Source: Prevotella sp. (lineage in GTDB: Bacteria; Bacteroidota; Bacteroidia; Bacteroidales; Bacteroidaceae). Taken from it: a stretch of DNA of 64,000 nucleotides. A program made the position numbers and the translations under genes. Shown here one piece after another: positions 48,296-56,220 of this stretch. Where the stretch lies: positions 19,721-83,720 of the forward strand of contig JAFZAP010000051.1 of the NCBI GenBank assembly GCA_017557185.1, written 5' to 3'. Position 1 is the first letter of the stretch; each line of letters starts with the position of its first letter. The notes under the pieces are model-generated. The model worked only from the letters and a program-made list of their open reading frames with translations, did not search any database and was not told the origin of the DNA.

Positions 48296-49741
48296 ATGAC
48301 AATACTACTGGTGATTCTGGGCTATCTGGCCGTGTTGATGCTACTGGGCAGGCTGACGGTGCGGCGCTCGTCGAACGATGTGTTCTATCGCGGCGAGCGG
48401 CGCAGCCCGTGGTATATGGTTGCATGGGGAATGATTGGAGCTTCGATCTCGGGTGTGACATTCGTCTCGGTGCCAGGAATGGTGCTCACGCAGGATATGA
48501 CCTACCTGCAGATGTGTCTGGGCTTCATACCTGGCTACCTGCTGGTGGCGCTGGTGCTGTTGCCCGTGTTCTATCGGCTGAACCTCACGACTATTTATAC
48601 TTTTCTCGGCCAACGGCTGGGCACAGAAGCCTACAAGACGGGTGCGGGATTCTTCCTGCTGTCGAAGATGACGGGGGCGGCAGCACGTTTCTACGTAGTA
48701 TGCATCATCCTGCAGCGATTTGTGTTCGACGCGTGGGGAGTGCCGTTCTGGCTCACAGTGCCGATATTACTCGTGCTAATCTGGCTCTATACGCGTCGCG
48801 GAGGCATCAAGACGCTGGTGTGGACCGACTCGCTACAAACCCTCTGCATGTTCGGTGCGCTGCTAATTATATTATATAAGGTGGCAGGCGAACTGGGCTT
48901 CGACGTGGCGGGGGCTGTGACGGCAATAGCCCACGACAGCCATTCGCGCGTGTTCGTGTTCGATGACTGGGTGTCGCGGCAGAACTTCTGGAAACAGTTT
49001 TTCAGTGGTATCTTCGTGGTTATCGTGATGACAGGATTGGATCAGGACATGATGCAGAAGAACCTCTCGTGTCGTTCGCTGCGCGATGCACAGAAAGACA
49101 TGATCTCCTACGGGTTGGCATTCTTCCCTGCAAATCTGCTGTTCCTGTCGCTGGGTGTGCTGCTGGTGCTATTGGCCGGACAGCGCGGCATCGGTCTGCC
49201 TGCCGCTGGCGATGAGTTGCTGCCGATGTTTGCCGCCACAGGCTCGCTGGGACAAGGGGCGCTCGTGCTGTTCATACTGGGCATCGTAGCGGCATCGTTC
49301 TCGTCGGCCGACTCAGCACTCACGGCGATGACCACCAGTTTCTGTGTTGACCTCTGCGGACGGCCTGACGATGAGCGTCTGCGCCGCCGCGTCCACGTGG
49401 GAATGGCCGTCGTGTTTATTCTGTTCATCCTGCTGTTCCGGCTCGTCAACTCGTCGAGCGTCATCGATGCCATCTATGTGATGTGCGGCTACACCTATGG
49501 TCCCCTATTGGGATTGTTTGCGTATAGCCTCACCCCCTTGCCCAGTCAGAAAGCCTCCCCTACGGGGGGAGGTGTGGTGGGGGCTTGTATTTCCGCTCCC
49601 CTCCTCTGCTTCGCCATCGATCAGATGAGCCAACACTACTGGGGCTACCGCTTCGGCTACGAACTGCTCATGCTCAACGGGCTCCTCACTTTCTGCGGAC
49701 TGTGGGCAGTAGATAGAACGAGGATGCGGCGAAGTGCGTAA
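48296..49741 (+). CDS. Sodium:solute symporter (SSS family) with repeat-derived loop
   Basis: 481 aa with about 13 membrane helices. GMIGASISGVTFVSVPGMVLTQDMTYLQM, FLGQRLGTEAYKTGAGFFLLSKM and GLDQDMMQKNLSCRSLRDAQKDM (the SSS motif region) with VAASFSSADSALTAMTTSF place it in the sodium:solute symporter family (sialic acid, sugars, proline, etc.); the substrate cannot be read. Between helices near GPLLGLFAYS the loop contains PSQKASPTGGGVVGA, encoded by a GC-rich palindrome (49528-49585). The loop position should tolerate it. It diverges from susC across a 260-bp gap. Confidence 0.9.
   Translation: MTILLVILGYLAVLMLLGRLTVRRSSNDVFYRGERRSPWYMVAWGMIGASISGVTFVSVPGMVLTQDMTYLQMCLGFIPGYLLVALVLLPVFYRLNLTTIYTFLGQRLGTEAYKTGAGFFLLSKMTGAAARFYVVCIILQRFVFDAWGVPFWLTVPILLVLIWLYTRRGGIKTLVWTDSLQTLCMFGALLIILYKVAGELGFDVAGAVTAIAHDSHSRVFVFDDWVSRQNFWKQFFSGIFVVIVMTGLDQDMMQKNLSCRSLRDAQKDMISYGLAFFPANLLFLSLGVLLVLLAGQRGIGLPAAGDELLPMFAATGSLGQGALVLFILGIVAASFSSADSALTAMTTSFCVDLCGRPDDERLRRRVHVGMAVVFILFILLFRLVNSSSVIDAIYVMCGYTYGPLLGLFAYSLTPLPSQKASPTGGGVVGACISAPLLCFAIDQMSQHYWGYRFGYELLMLNGLLTFCGLWAVDRTRMRRSA
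49528..49585. repeat. GC-rich palindromic repeat inside the symporter gene
   Basis: GCCTCACCCCCTTGCCC, a short spacer, CCTCCCCTACGGGGGGAGG, GGTGGGGGC. In frame it gives LTPLPSQKASPTGGGVVGA, in an inter-helix loop. Confidence 0.8.
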
Positions 49742-49750
49742 CACGCAGGC

Positions 49751-50491
49751 TCACTCCATCATGGTCAGTGTCACCCTGTCGTCAGAGAAAGGCGTGTCCT
49801 CCTTCTTAGTGCCGGCTTCCTCCTCCACAATCTCCTCAATCAACTCCGGCTCCTTCGCCGCCTGTTCCTCAAGCATCTTCTGCTCCGCCATCCTCTTGGC
49901 AACGCGGCCGGCCTTCCAAACCATCACCGTGCCCAACAGTTCGGCGGCACCATAGAGCAGCATGCACCAACCGATGATGAACAACGGGGCTGCAGCCACC
50001 TCAATCGGACGCCAGATCATGAAGATCGCCACCAGTAGCACCACTACCGGCAGCAGCCAATAGAACCAGCCCACGTGGCACCAACGCGAAGCCTGAGCGA
50101 GGTTCACAAACTGGTTCACCGCTCCCAGCACCAGCATCGCCGCCAGCACATACTGCAAGCCCGTGATGAAGGTCGTGGGCATCAGTGCCAGAATGATACC
50201 AAGGATGATGCTGCCGAATCCAACAAGGGAGGAAAGCCACCCACCCCCACCTTCCCGAGGGGAGGGAGTTTGGTTAGCAACATTGCTCTCACTGGAGGAA
50301 AGGGAATCCCCACCCTTAGGGAGGGAGGTGGGTCTTCTATTCAGCACTACCGAGATAATTCCCGACACGAAGAACAAAGCTCCGATGACTACCGTGAGCC
50401 AGTGAACCGTGTCCTCACGATACTTGATAATCAGTGCGCCCACCGCAAATGCCACTAGTGCGCGCACCACGCTACTCTGCAATACTCTCAT
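49751..50491 (-). CDS. DUF308 (HdeD-like) membrane protein with repeat-derived loop
   Basis: 246 aa. Six membrane helices are arranged as three helical hairpins, each with the DUF308 pattern (VVIGALFFVSGIISVVL; IILGIILALMPTTFITGLQYVLAAMLVLGAVNQFVNLAQ; WLLPVVVLLVAIFMIWRPIEVAAAPLFIIGWCMLLYGAAEL). A charged C-terminal tail holds a Glu-rich stretch (EEQAAKEPELIEEIVEEEAGTKKED). Between the first two hairpins is a long loop (PTSLPKGGDSLSS... TPSPREGGGGW) encoded by two GC-rich palindromes (50236-50335). HdeD relates to acid stress in E. coli; the role here is unknown. Confidence 0.85.
   Translation of the reverse strand: MRVLQSSVVRALVAFAVGALIIKYREDTVHWLTVVIGALFFVSGIISVVLNRRPTSLPKGGDSLSSSESNVANQTPSPREGGGGWLSSLVGFGSIILGIILALMPTTFITGLQYVLAAMLVLGAVNQFVNLAQASRWCHVGWFYWLLPVVVLLVAIFMIWRPIEVAAAPLFIIGWCMLLYGAAELLGTVMVWKAGRVAKRMAEQKMLEEQAAKEPELIEEIVEEEAGTKKEDTPFSDDRVTLTMME
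50236..50335. repeat. Two GC-rich palindromic repeats inside the DUF308 gene
   Basis: CCCACCCCCACCTTCCCGAGGGGAGGG and CCCCACCCTTAGGGAGGGAGGTGGG flank about 40 bp. In frame they encode TPSPREGGGGW and PTSLPKGG. Confidence 0.8.
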
Positions 50492-50520
50492 AACTTCAGT
50501 TTTATCTCTTTCAGTTCAAC

Positions 50521-51462
50521 TTACGATAGATTCTCTTCCCTTTTCATGCGTTTCTTCTGAATCCTACTATCAATACCATAGCCGATGGCGAGAGGAGCGA
50601 GAATACCCAACGAAAAGAAGAGGATAACACTTACGTACTTGCCTAACGTCTGCCACCCTTCCACATTGGAATTGGTACGTACTGTTATATAAACGATGAG
50701 GGCAGCCGTCATCATCGCTGATATCGAACAGAGGATGCTGCGCCATATCGTTCCCCACAGGCCATAGCCGAACAACTGCATATACGTCCAAATATAGATG
50801 ACGGCCAACAGAATGAAAAAGAGAGTTTCACTGAGAAACAGGATGACGACCGTTTGCACACACATGAACACCTGAATGAAGAATCCCTGCGGCAACGTGT
50901 GATTGGGAAGGCGCGGGGCAAAACGGAAGAGCACCCATGTGGGCACGATGAAGAACGACCTGAGGGCCAGGAATCCCCAACCCATATTATCTGCCGCCCA
51001 GTCAATGAATACACCTATCGCATCACTGTCTACAGCCGGCTTCGCCGGATCAGGGCTTTCGGGAAAGAACAGCGTTGCCGCGAGCGTAAAGATGAAAGCG
51101 ACAATGATCAACATCTTCACAGGCGGAAAGCTCACCTGGCGCTTGCCCGTCACATAGTCGCGGATGAGGTAGCCGGGACGCGTAAATAACTGGAAGAGCG
51201 TGTAGGTCATGGAACGTGATCCCACGCCCCAGATCTCCATCACGCTCTCGCTCACGCTTTTCCACGTCATCGCTCCTATCCCTGCTTTCTGCGAACAGCG
51301 AGGACAGTAGTTGCCCGTGAACTCGTAGCCGCAGTTCTCGCAACGATGCTTCGCGTCAGGCATCTCGTAATCAAACGGATCCACCTGCCACGCCCTGAAT
51401 CGGCGGTATTTCTCCCTGAAGCTCTCAGTAAGCGCCTTCAGTCTTCCTTGCAATACACTCAT
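50521..51462 (-). CDS. DUF3667 membrane protein with zinc ribbon
   Basis: 313 aa from ATG 51462 (MSVLQGRLKAL). A zinc ribbon CENCGYEFTGNYCPRCSQK lies near residues 40-60 (two CxxC). LFTRPGYLIRDYVTGKRQVSFPPVKMLIIVAF is the conserved DUF3667 amphipathic entry to the first helix. About five further hydrophobic segments follow. The family is widespread in Bacteroidota and uncharacterised. The promoter at 51491-51522 is well formed. It lies 29 bp upstream of the DUF308 gene on the same strand, so they may be cotranscribed. Confidence 0.85.
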   Translation of the reverse strand: MSVLQGRLKALTESFREKYRRFRAWQVDPFDYEMPDAKHRCENCGYEFTGNYCPRCSQKAGIGAMTWKSVSESVMEIWGVGSRSMTYTLFQLFTRPGYLIRDYVTGKRQVSFPPVKMLIIVAFIFTLAATLFFPESPDPAKPAVDSDAIGVFIDWAADNMGWGFLALRSFFIVPTWVLFRFAPRLPNHTLPQGFFIQVFMCVQTVVILFLSETLFFILLAVIYIWTYMQLFGYGLWGTIWRSILCSISAMMTAALIVYITVRTNSNVEGWQTLGKYVSVILFFSLGILAPLAIGYGIDSRIQKKRMKREENLS

Positions 51463-51490
51463 CAATTGCCGTTTAATAGGTTTTCATCGG

Positions 51491-51522
51491 CAAAGTTACG
51501 ATAATCTATTAAATATTGCAAA
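51491..51522 (-). promoter_or_regulatory. Promoter of the DUF3667 gene
   Basis: On the minus strand TTTG (51519-51522) and TAACTTTG (51491-51498) are 20 nt apart. Confidence 0.7.
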
Positions 51523-51553
51523 TTTTGGAACACCTATTTTTTCTAGGCAGGCA

Positions 51554-52177
51554 TCAGAAACGCCAGCCAAGAGAGAACATGGCCATTTGTTCACGCCCTG
51601 GATCACATGAAGCACAGATTGGATTCTTCCGCAAAGAATACCGGACATCCAACGAAGCCAGCCACCGCTGATACTCCAACTGCAAGCCGCTCTGTACGCC
51701 ATACGTGAACTTATTTCCGAAACTGCTGTGCCAGAAACTCCTGATTTTGTTAGGCGACAGCGGCTGGCGCGACTGCCCGAAGAAGGAATACTGCACATAC
51801 GGACCCAGATTGAAGCGCAGGCGGGAATCCTTGCTGAGGTTAATCGGTGTAGAAAACAATACCGGCAGCGTCAGCGACCATCGGTTGAAGAGCGCATTCT
51901 CCATCGGAGTGTCCTTCTTGCCTAGACTTTCGGCAAACGAAAACTCCAAACGTGTCTGCAGGTCGTCGAATCCGCCAAGCCGGAAATTACGCAACACGCC
52001 AATCTGACCACCCATACTCGACGTGATGTCCTTTGCCGAAGACCTCGTGAAGTTCATTCCGCCCATTACTCCCCACGGGTGATTGTCTTGTGCCTGAATA
52101 CCTGAGACCATCATGGCCATCACTGTAACTGCAAACAGCCTTAAGGCCGTCTTTCTAATAACTGAAACTTTTTTCAT
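51554..52177 (-). CDS. PorT-like outer-membrane beta-barrel protein
   Basis: 207 aa from ATG 52177 (MKKVSVIRKTALRLFAVTVMAMMVSGIQAQ, a signal peptide). WGVMGGMNFTRSS at the mature start and alternating strands (TRLEFSFAESLG, RLRFNLGPYVQYSFFG, FTYGVQSGLQLEYQRWLASLDVRYSL) end in an aromatic C-terminus (MFSLGWRF) as in eight-stranded barrels. It is assigned to the PorT/OMP_b-brl_2-like group. Function unknown; no partner gene is obvious. The promoter at 52221-52252 fits the consensus. Confidence 0.8.
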   Translation of the reverse strand: MKKVSVIRKTALRLFAVTVMAMMVSGIQAQDNHPWGVMGGMNFTRSSAKDITSSMGGQIGVLRNFRLGGFDDLQTRLEFSFAESLGKKDTPMENALFNRWSLTLPVLFSTPINLSKDSRLRFNLGPYVQYSFFGQSRQPLSPNKIRSFWHSSFGNKFTYGVQSGLQLEYQRWLASLDVRYSLRKNPICASCDPGREQMAMFSLGWRF

Positions 52178-52220
52178 GTGTTGATAATTGGTTAAAGGTA
52201 AAACAATTATTTTGTCGCTG

Positions 52221-52252
52221 CAAATGTAGCCCATTCCTTCAATTGAGCCAAA
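52221..52252 (-). promoter_or_regulatory. Promoter of the PorT-like gene
   Basis: On the minus strand TTTG (52249-52252) and TACATTTG (52221-52228) are 20 nt apart. Confidence 0.7.
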
Positions 52253-52363
52253 CATTTTTCATCTATTTACAAATCATTATACACAAGTAACCTTATCAAA
52301 TTTTATTCAATATTTCATAACATTAATGCATGTAAACGATATACAAAATGTCAAAGATGTGGT

Positions 52364-52508
52364 GGAGCTATGCTTACGAACGACTAGAGCATTGCTCACG
52401 AGCAACTGGAGCATTGCTTACGAACAACTGGAGCATTGCTTACGAACGACTGGAGCAATGCTTACGAACGACTGGAGCAATGCTTACGAACAACTGGAGC
52501 ATTGCTTT
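52364..52508. repeat. 22-bp tandem repeat array, six and a half units
   Basis: Units GGAGC(AA/AT/TA)TGCTTACGAAC(A/G)ACT start at 52364, 52386, 52408, 52430, 52452 and 52474, with a partial unit at 52496. Variation is concentrated at two positions (AGCATTGC versus AGCAATGC, and A/G before ACT). The array fills most of the 429-bp gap between the PorT-like promoter and the next gene. A 1.6-unit relative lies at 35069-35103. A 61-codon open frame across it is an artefact of the repeat. Confidence 0.9.
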
Positions 52509-52606
52509 TAGAGGCTGAAAGTAATGGTATAGGGTTCCGAAACCAATGCTCTTCAATGCTGAAAAGCATGTGATGAGGGTCTATTTAGAATGAGATGAAT
52601 GGCTCA

Positions 52607-53398
52607 TTAGTCTTGGGGGCAAGGGGGATACTTGCGGAACCAGCCGTCCCAGCGGAGACGCATGACGCCGAAGAAGGCTTCGCCGAAGATGCCTCCCGAC
52701 ATCTTCGAGACTCCCTCGCGGCGGTTGATGAAGATGACGGGAACTTCCTTGATCTTGAAACCTATCTTATAGGCGGTGTACTTCATCTCGATCTGGAAGC
52801 CGTAACCCTTGAAGCGAATCTTGTCGAGCTCGATGGTCTCGAGGACGCGACGCTTGTAGCACTTGAAGCCGGCTGTGGTGTCGTGGACCTTGAAGCCCGT
52901 GACGAAGCGCACATACTTCGACGCGAAATAGCTCATCAGCACTCGGCCGATAGGCCAGTTGACGACGTTCACTCCGCTGACGTAGCGGGAGCCGATGGCA
53001 AGATCGTAGCCTTCGTCGTGACAGGCTGCATAGAGTCGCGGCAGATCGTTGGGATCGTGCGAGAAGTCAGCGTCCATCTCGAAGATGTAATCGTACTGGT
53101 GGTCGAGTGCCCAGCGGAAGCCTGTGATGTAGGCGGTGCCGAGTCCGAGCTTGCCGGACCGTTCGATGATAAACAAGCGGTCGGCGAACTCCGTCTCCAT
53201 GAGACGATGCACGATCTGCGCGGTGCCGTCGGGGGAGCCGTCGTCGATGACGAGGATGTTGAACTGGTGGCCTGCCGGCTGCATAGTCCCATCACAGGGA
53301 TTGATGACGGGCTGGCCGAGTGCGAGAACGGCACGGATGATTTTCTCGATGTTCTCCTTCTCGTTGTAGGTCGGGATGATGACAATGCTATCGCTCAT
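52607..53398 (-). CDS. Polyprenol-phosphate glycosyltransferase (dolichyl-phosphate mannosyltransferase-like GT2)
   Basis: 263 aa. The GT2 fold begins SIVIIPTYNEKENIEKIIRAVL. The nucleotide and metal residues are ILVIDDGSPDGT and FEMDADFSHDP (DxD), followed by ISSRY-type IGSRYVSGVNVVNWP and KVHDTTAGFKCYKR, diagnostic of DPM1-like enzymes. It lacks C-terminal membrane helices. It charges a lipid phosphate with a sugar (often mannose) for use outside the cytoplasm, for example in protein O-glycosylation; the sugar is not evident. It is probably cotranscribed with the downstream-facing envelope genes on the same strand. Confidence 0.88.
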   Translation of the reverse strand: MSDSIVIIPTYNEKENIEKIIRAVLALGQPVINPCDGTMQPAGHQFNILVIDDGSPDGTAQIVHRLMETEFADRLFIIERSGKLGLGTAYITGFRWALDHQYDYIFEMDADFSHDPNDLPRLYAACHDEGYDLAIGSRYVSGVNVVNWPIGRVLMSYFASKYVRFVTGFKVHDTTAGFKCYKRRVLETIELDKIRFKGYGFQIEMKYTAYKIGFKIKEVPVIFINRREGVSKMSGGIFGEAFFGVMRLRWDGWFRKYPPCPQD

Positions 53399-53464
53399 TG
53401 ATAGTTGAGAGTTGAGAGTGATGAGTGAATAGTGAATAGTTTATGATTACACTTCGGCGTGCAG

Positions 53465-54139
53465 CTACTCCGTCGAGATGGTGGTTACTTCGGGTGCGTT
53501 GGTGGGCTCGGCTTGTTTCTTCGGCTCGGATTCCTTCTTCACCTCGTGGCCTGCTCCCGACGGCTCGTCGGCAAAGGCAGCCTCAGGCAGAGGCTCGGTG
53601 ATTTGCGGCACCTCCTGCTTCTTCTCCACGGGCTTGTGGACTTTCTCTTCTGTCTGCTCTTCCTCCTCAACGACTACGGTGCTCTTGTCGAGATCGACGA
53701 TGTTGCGGTTCATGGTGTTCAGGCGGAACAGCTTGTCGAGCTTATCCTGGCGCACGGTTAGGAGAATGTACTTCTCGTCCTGCGAGAGCTTCGCATTGAC
53801 GTAGCTGCCACTGGGCACGCCGGTGATGCTCATCTCCTCAAGCAGCTTGCTCTTGCCGTTGAAGCAGTAGAGAACACCGCTGTTCATATAGTACATATCG
53901 GCACGCTCGTCGGGAAAGCGCGCTATGACCACGCTGCCCTTTGGCAGGACGGCAGTCAGGCTGTCGAAGGCTTCGGCGACGGGCAGTCCGGGACCGCTGC
54001 TGTGCTTGGAGGGGGTGCTGCAGTAGGCCATGAGTCCCACGAGGATGGCGACTACGGCGAGAGCGCCCCATTTCCAGTATCGGTTCTCTTTCAAACGATT
54101 CACCATTTTGCTGGTTTCTTCTTTCAGATTCTTATCCAT
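53465..54139 (-). CDS. Membrane-anchored protein with acidic/basic low-complexity tail, unknown
   Basis: 224 aa. A cytoplasmic N-terminus (MDKNLKEETSKMVNRLKENRYWKW) precedes one membrane helix (GALAVVAILVGLMAYC, about 25-41). The external domain of about 100 residues (PVAEAFDSLTAVLPKGSVVIARFPDERADMYYMNSGVLYCFNGKSKLLEEM...KYILLTVRQDKLDKLFRLNT) has beta character. The last 75 residues are Glu/Lys/Pro-rich and likely disordered. No family recognised. Neighbours are acyltransferase and GT2 genes of envelope biology on the same strand. Confidence 0.75.
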   Translation of the reverse strand: MDKNLKEETSKMVNRLKENRYWKWGALAVVAILVGLMAYCSTPSKHSSGPGLPVAEAFDSLTAVLPKGSVVIARFPDERADMYYMNSGVLYCFNGKSKLLEEMSITGVPSGSYVNAKLSQDEKYILLTVRQDKLDKLFRLNTMNRNIVDLDKSTVVVEEEEQTEEKVHKPVEKKQEVPQITEPLPEAAFADEPSGAGHEVKKESEPKKQAEPTNAPEVTTISTE

Positions 54140-54252
54140 CTTGATAGCGTTTCAAGTTTTTAGTTTCTTGCGTCTGGTATGTGGTTTGTAGATTTCACCC
54201 TGCGAAATTACAACTTTTCTGCGAGTTATCAAAATAAAAAAGAAAAAAACTG

Positions 54253-55017
54253 CTATTGATCGGGATTCTCGACATATCCCTGATACTCCGGCACGAGGCC
54301 GCTCATGATGACTTCGTAGCTCTTCTCCTCGGTGTGACGGATGTTGTCGGCTCCCTGCGAGATGGGCTGTATGGGCTCGTGGATGGTGAGGCTGAGAGGA
54401 TGCCAGAACACCCAGTAGATGTCCTTCATGCGGGGTTTCACGCGGAAGGAGCCATTGATGGTGAGCGGACAGACGGGGAGTTGCAACTCGTCGGCCAACA
54501 TGAATGCTCCGCGACGGAACTGCCCCATGTGACCGGTGAAGGTGCGGGAGCCCTCAGGGAAGACGACGAGCGACATGCCGTCGCTGAGTGTCTGGCGCGC
54601 TTGTTCGTAGCTCTCGCGGATGCGACTGGGTCCGCGCTTGTCGACGAAGATGTGGTGGGCAGCCTCGCAGGCTTTTCCCACGAAGGGAATGCTGCGCAGC
54701 TGATGCTTCATCATCCACTTGAAGTTGCGGCCGAGGAAGCCGTAGATGAGGAAGATGTCGAAGGCTCCCTGATGGTTGCTCACGAAGACATACGACTGTC
54801 CTTTTGCCAGATGTTCGCGCCCCTCCACCTTCACCGGCAGGAGCAACACGCGGATGATGAACCTCGACCACCAGCGGCCAGGATAATAACCCCAGAAGTC
54901 GCCGTCGCCGAGCGTGCAGCCGATGATGACGGTGAGAGCTGTGATAAGTGTTGCCACGAGGCAGAGGGGTGCCGCGATGAACAACTGATAGACGCGATAG
55001 AGAATGGTTTTTACCAT
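54253..55017 (-). CDS. 1-acyl-sn-glycerol-3-phosphate acyltransferase (PlsC-like)
   Basis: 254 aa. The catalytic HX4D is His82-Asp87 in VSNHQGAFDIF and the phosphate-binding motif is VVFPEGSRTFTG near 155. Two N-terminal hydrophobic segments (residues 10-35 and 52-62) anchor it to the inner membrane. It acylates lysophosphatidate to phosphatidate in phospholipid synthesis. It may instead act on ornithine or other lipids, since Bacteroidota carry several PlsC paralogues. The next gene upstream on the same strand is a metallophosphoesterase, 30 bp away. Confidence 0.88.
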   Translation of the reverse strand: MVKTILYRVYQLFIAAPLCLVATLITALTVIIGCTLGDGDFWGYYPGRWWSRFIIRVLLLPVKVEGREHLAKGQSYVFVSNHQGAFDIFLIYGFLGRNFKWMMKHQLRSIPFVGKACEAAHHIFVDKRGPSRIRESYEQARQTLSDGMSLVVFPEGSRTFTGHMGQFRRGAFMLADELQLPVCPLTINGSFRVKPRMKDIYWVFWHPLSLTIHEPIQPISQGADNIRHTEEKSYEVIMSGLVPEYQGYVENPDQ

Positions 55018-55047
55018 TTACGATTTACGGATTGACGATTGACGATT

Positions 55048-56220
55048 TTATTGATTTGGGCATTTAAGCGTGATAACAGCAATCTCTGGCGACACACCAA
55101 AGCGGAAGGGGACGAGGGCTCCGATGCCGCAGGTGACGTAGAGTTGGTGATGACCTTCGCGATAAAGGCCGTAGTCTTCAACCGACCTCACCTGCGATGC
55201 GCGCAGCCCGAACAGCGACAGCTGACCACCGTGGGTGTGTCCGCTCAGCGTCAGCGGGACGTTGGCCTCGGGCAGAATGAGCTCCTGCCAAGCGGTGGGG
55301 TCGTGTTGCAGAAGTATGACGCAGTCGGCAGAGTCGACGCCAGCCAGCGTGGTCTTCAGGTCGGCCCGCTGCTTGCCGTCTTTCAGTCCGAAGTTCTCCA
55401 TTCCAGCGAACACCAGCCTACCCTCGCGGCGCGAACCGCGGTTGACAGGCTTCGACTCATTCATGAGCAGCGACCAGCCGAACTGCCGCTGGCGGCTCTG
55501 CAGCTCGCGCTCGTTGGCAGCACAGATGGCTGGGTCGTCGTCAATATAGTCGCTGTAGTCGTGATTGCCCAACACCGAGAACACACCGTCGCGAGCCTTC
55601 AGCTGGCGCAGGATGTCCTGGACGGGGTAGAGCTCGGAGGGACGTAGGTTCTGCAGGTCGCCGCCAAAGACGATTGCATCAGCATTCTGGGCGTTGATGG
55701 AATCGACGTCGCGCTGCAGGAGCCGTTTGCGCCAGCCGGTCAACGAGCCTACATGGGCATCGGAGAACAGCACGATTTTATAGCCGTCGTATGCACGCGG
55801 TAGTTTCTCGAGCTCTATCTCAACATGGTTTACGTTGAGTCGGCGGATACCGATGAAGCCGCCGTAGAGCACTATATAGGCGATGAACACGCCGAGCGCC
55901 AGCCCTACGAGGTTTCCCCAGTTGTTGCGAGAGCGGCCGAGCTTCCTGATGAGACGCCCCACGACCGAGCACAGCACATAGACTGCCTTCGGTGCAAAAT
56001 AGAGCCCAAACACCAGCAGATAGGCATTCTCCGACGACAGGTCGGGAGTTGTGAAGTCGCGTTCGAGCACCAGAAACACCGTCCACACCGTCATCGCCAG
56101 CGTGGGCAGCCAGCTGAGGACACGCACTATGCTACTGTGCCGACGCCATTTGCGGCGGTCGAAGTAGAGTTGCGGCAGCAGTAGTACCAGCAGGAGCAAT
56201 ATGAGTATTCTGTCAATCAC
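55048..56220 (-). CDS. Membrane metallophosphoesterase (YkuE-like)
   Basis: 390 aa, GTG start at 56220. Four hydrophobic segments lie in the first 135 residues. A calcineurin-like domain follows with metal motifs in order: LFSDAHVGS, FGGDLQN, GNHDYSD, LLQHDP and LSGHTHGGQ. It is typical of membrane-bound phosphodiesterases annotated YkuE; some relatives cleave UDP-diacylglucosamine or cell-wall substrates, but this one is not assigned. Its start overlaps the stop of the upstream MetH-like gene (GTGA), so the two are translationally coupled. Confidence 0.85.
   Translation of the reverse strand: MIDRILILLLLVLLLPQLYFDRRKWRRHSSIVRVLSWLPTLAMTVWTVFLVLERDFTTPDLSSENAYLLVFGLYFAPKAVYVLCSVVGRLIRKLGRSRNNWGNLVGLALGVFIAYIVLYGGFIGIRRLNVNHVEIELEKLPRAYDGYKIVLFSDAHVGSLTGWRKRLLQRDVDSINAQNADAIVFGGDLQNLRPSELYPVQDILRQLKARDGVFSVLGNHDYSDYIDDDPAICAANERELQSRQRQFGWSLLMNESKPVNRGSRREGRLVFAGMENFGLKDGKQRADLKTTLAGVDSADCVILLQHDPTAWQELILPEANVPLTLSGHTHGGQLSLFGLRASQVRSVEDYGLYREGHHQLYVTCGIGALVPFRFGVSPEIAVITLKCPNQ

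Noticed and set aside
52326-52511. A 61-codon + strand gene
   Set aside because: It is wholly made of the 22-bp tandem repeat read in successive frames, and nothing else supports coding.
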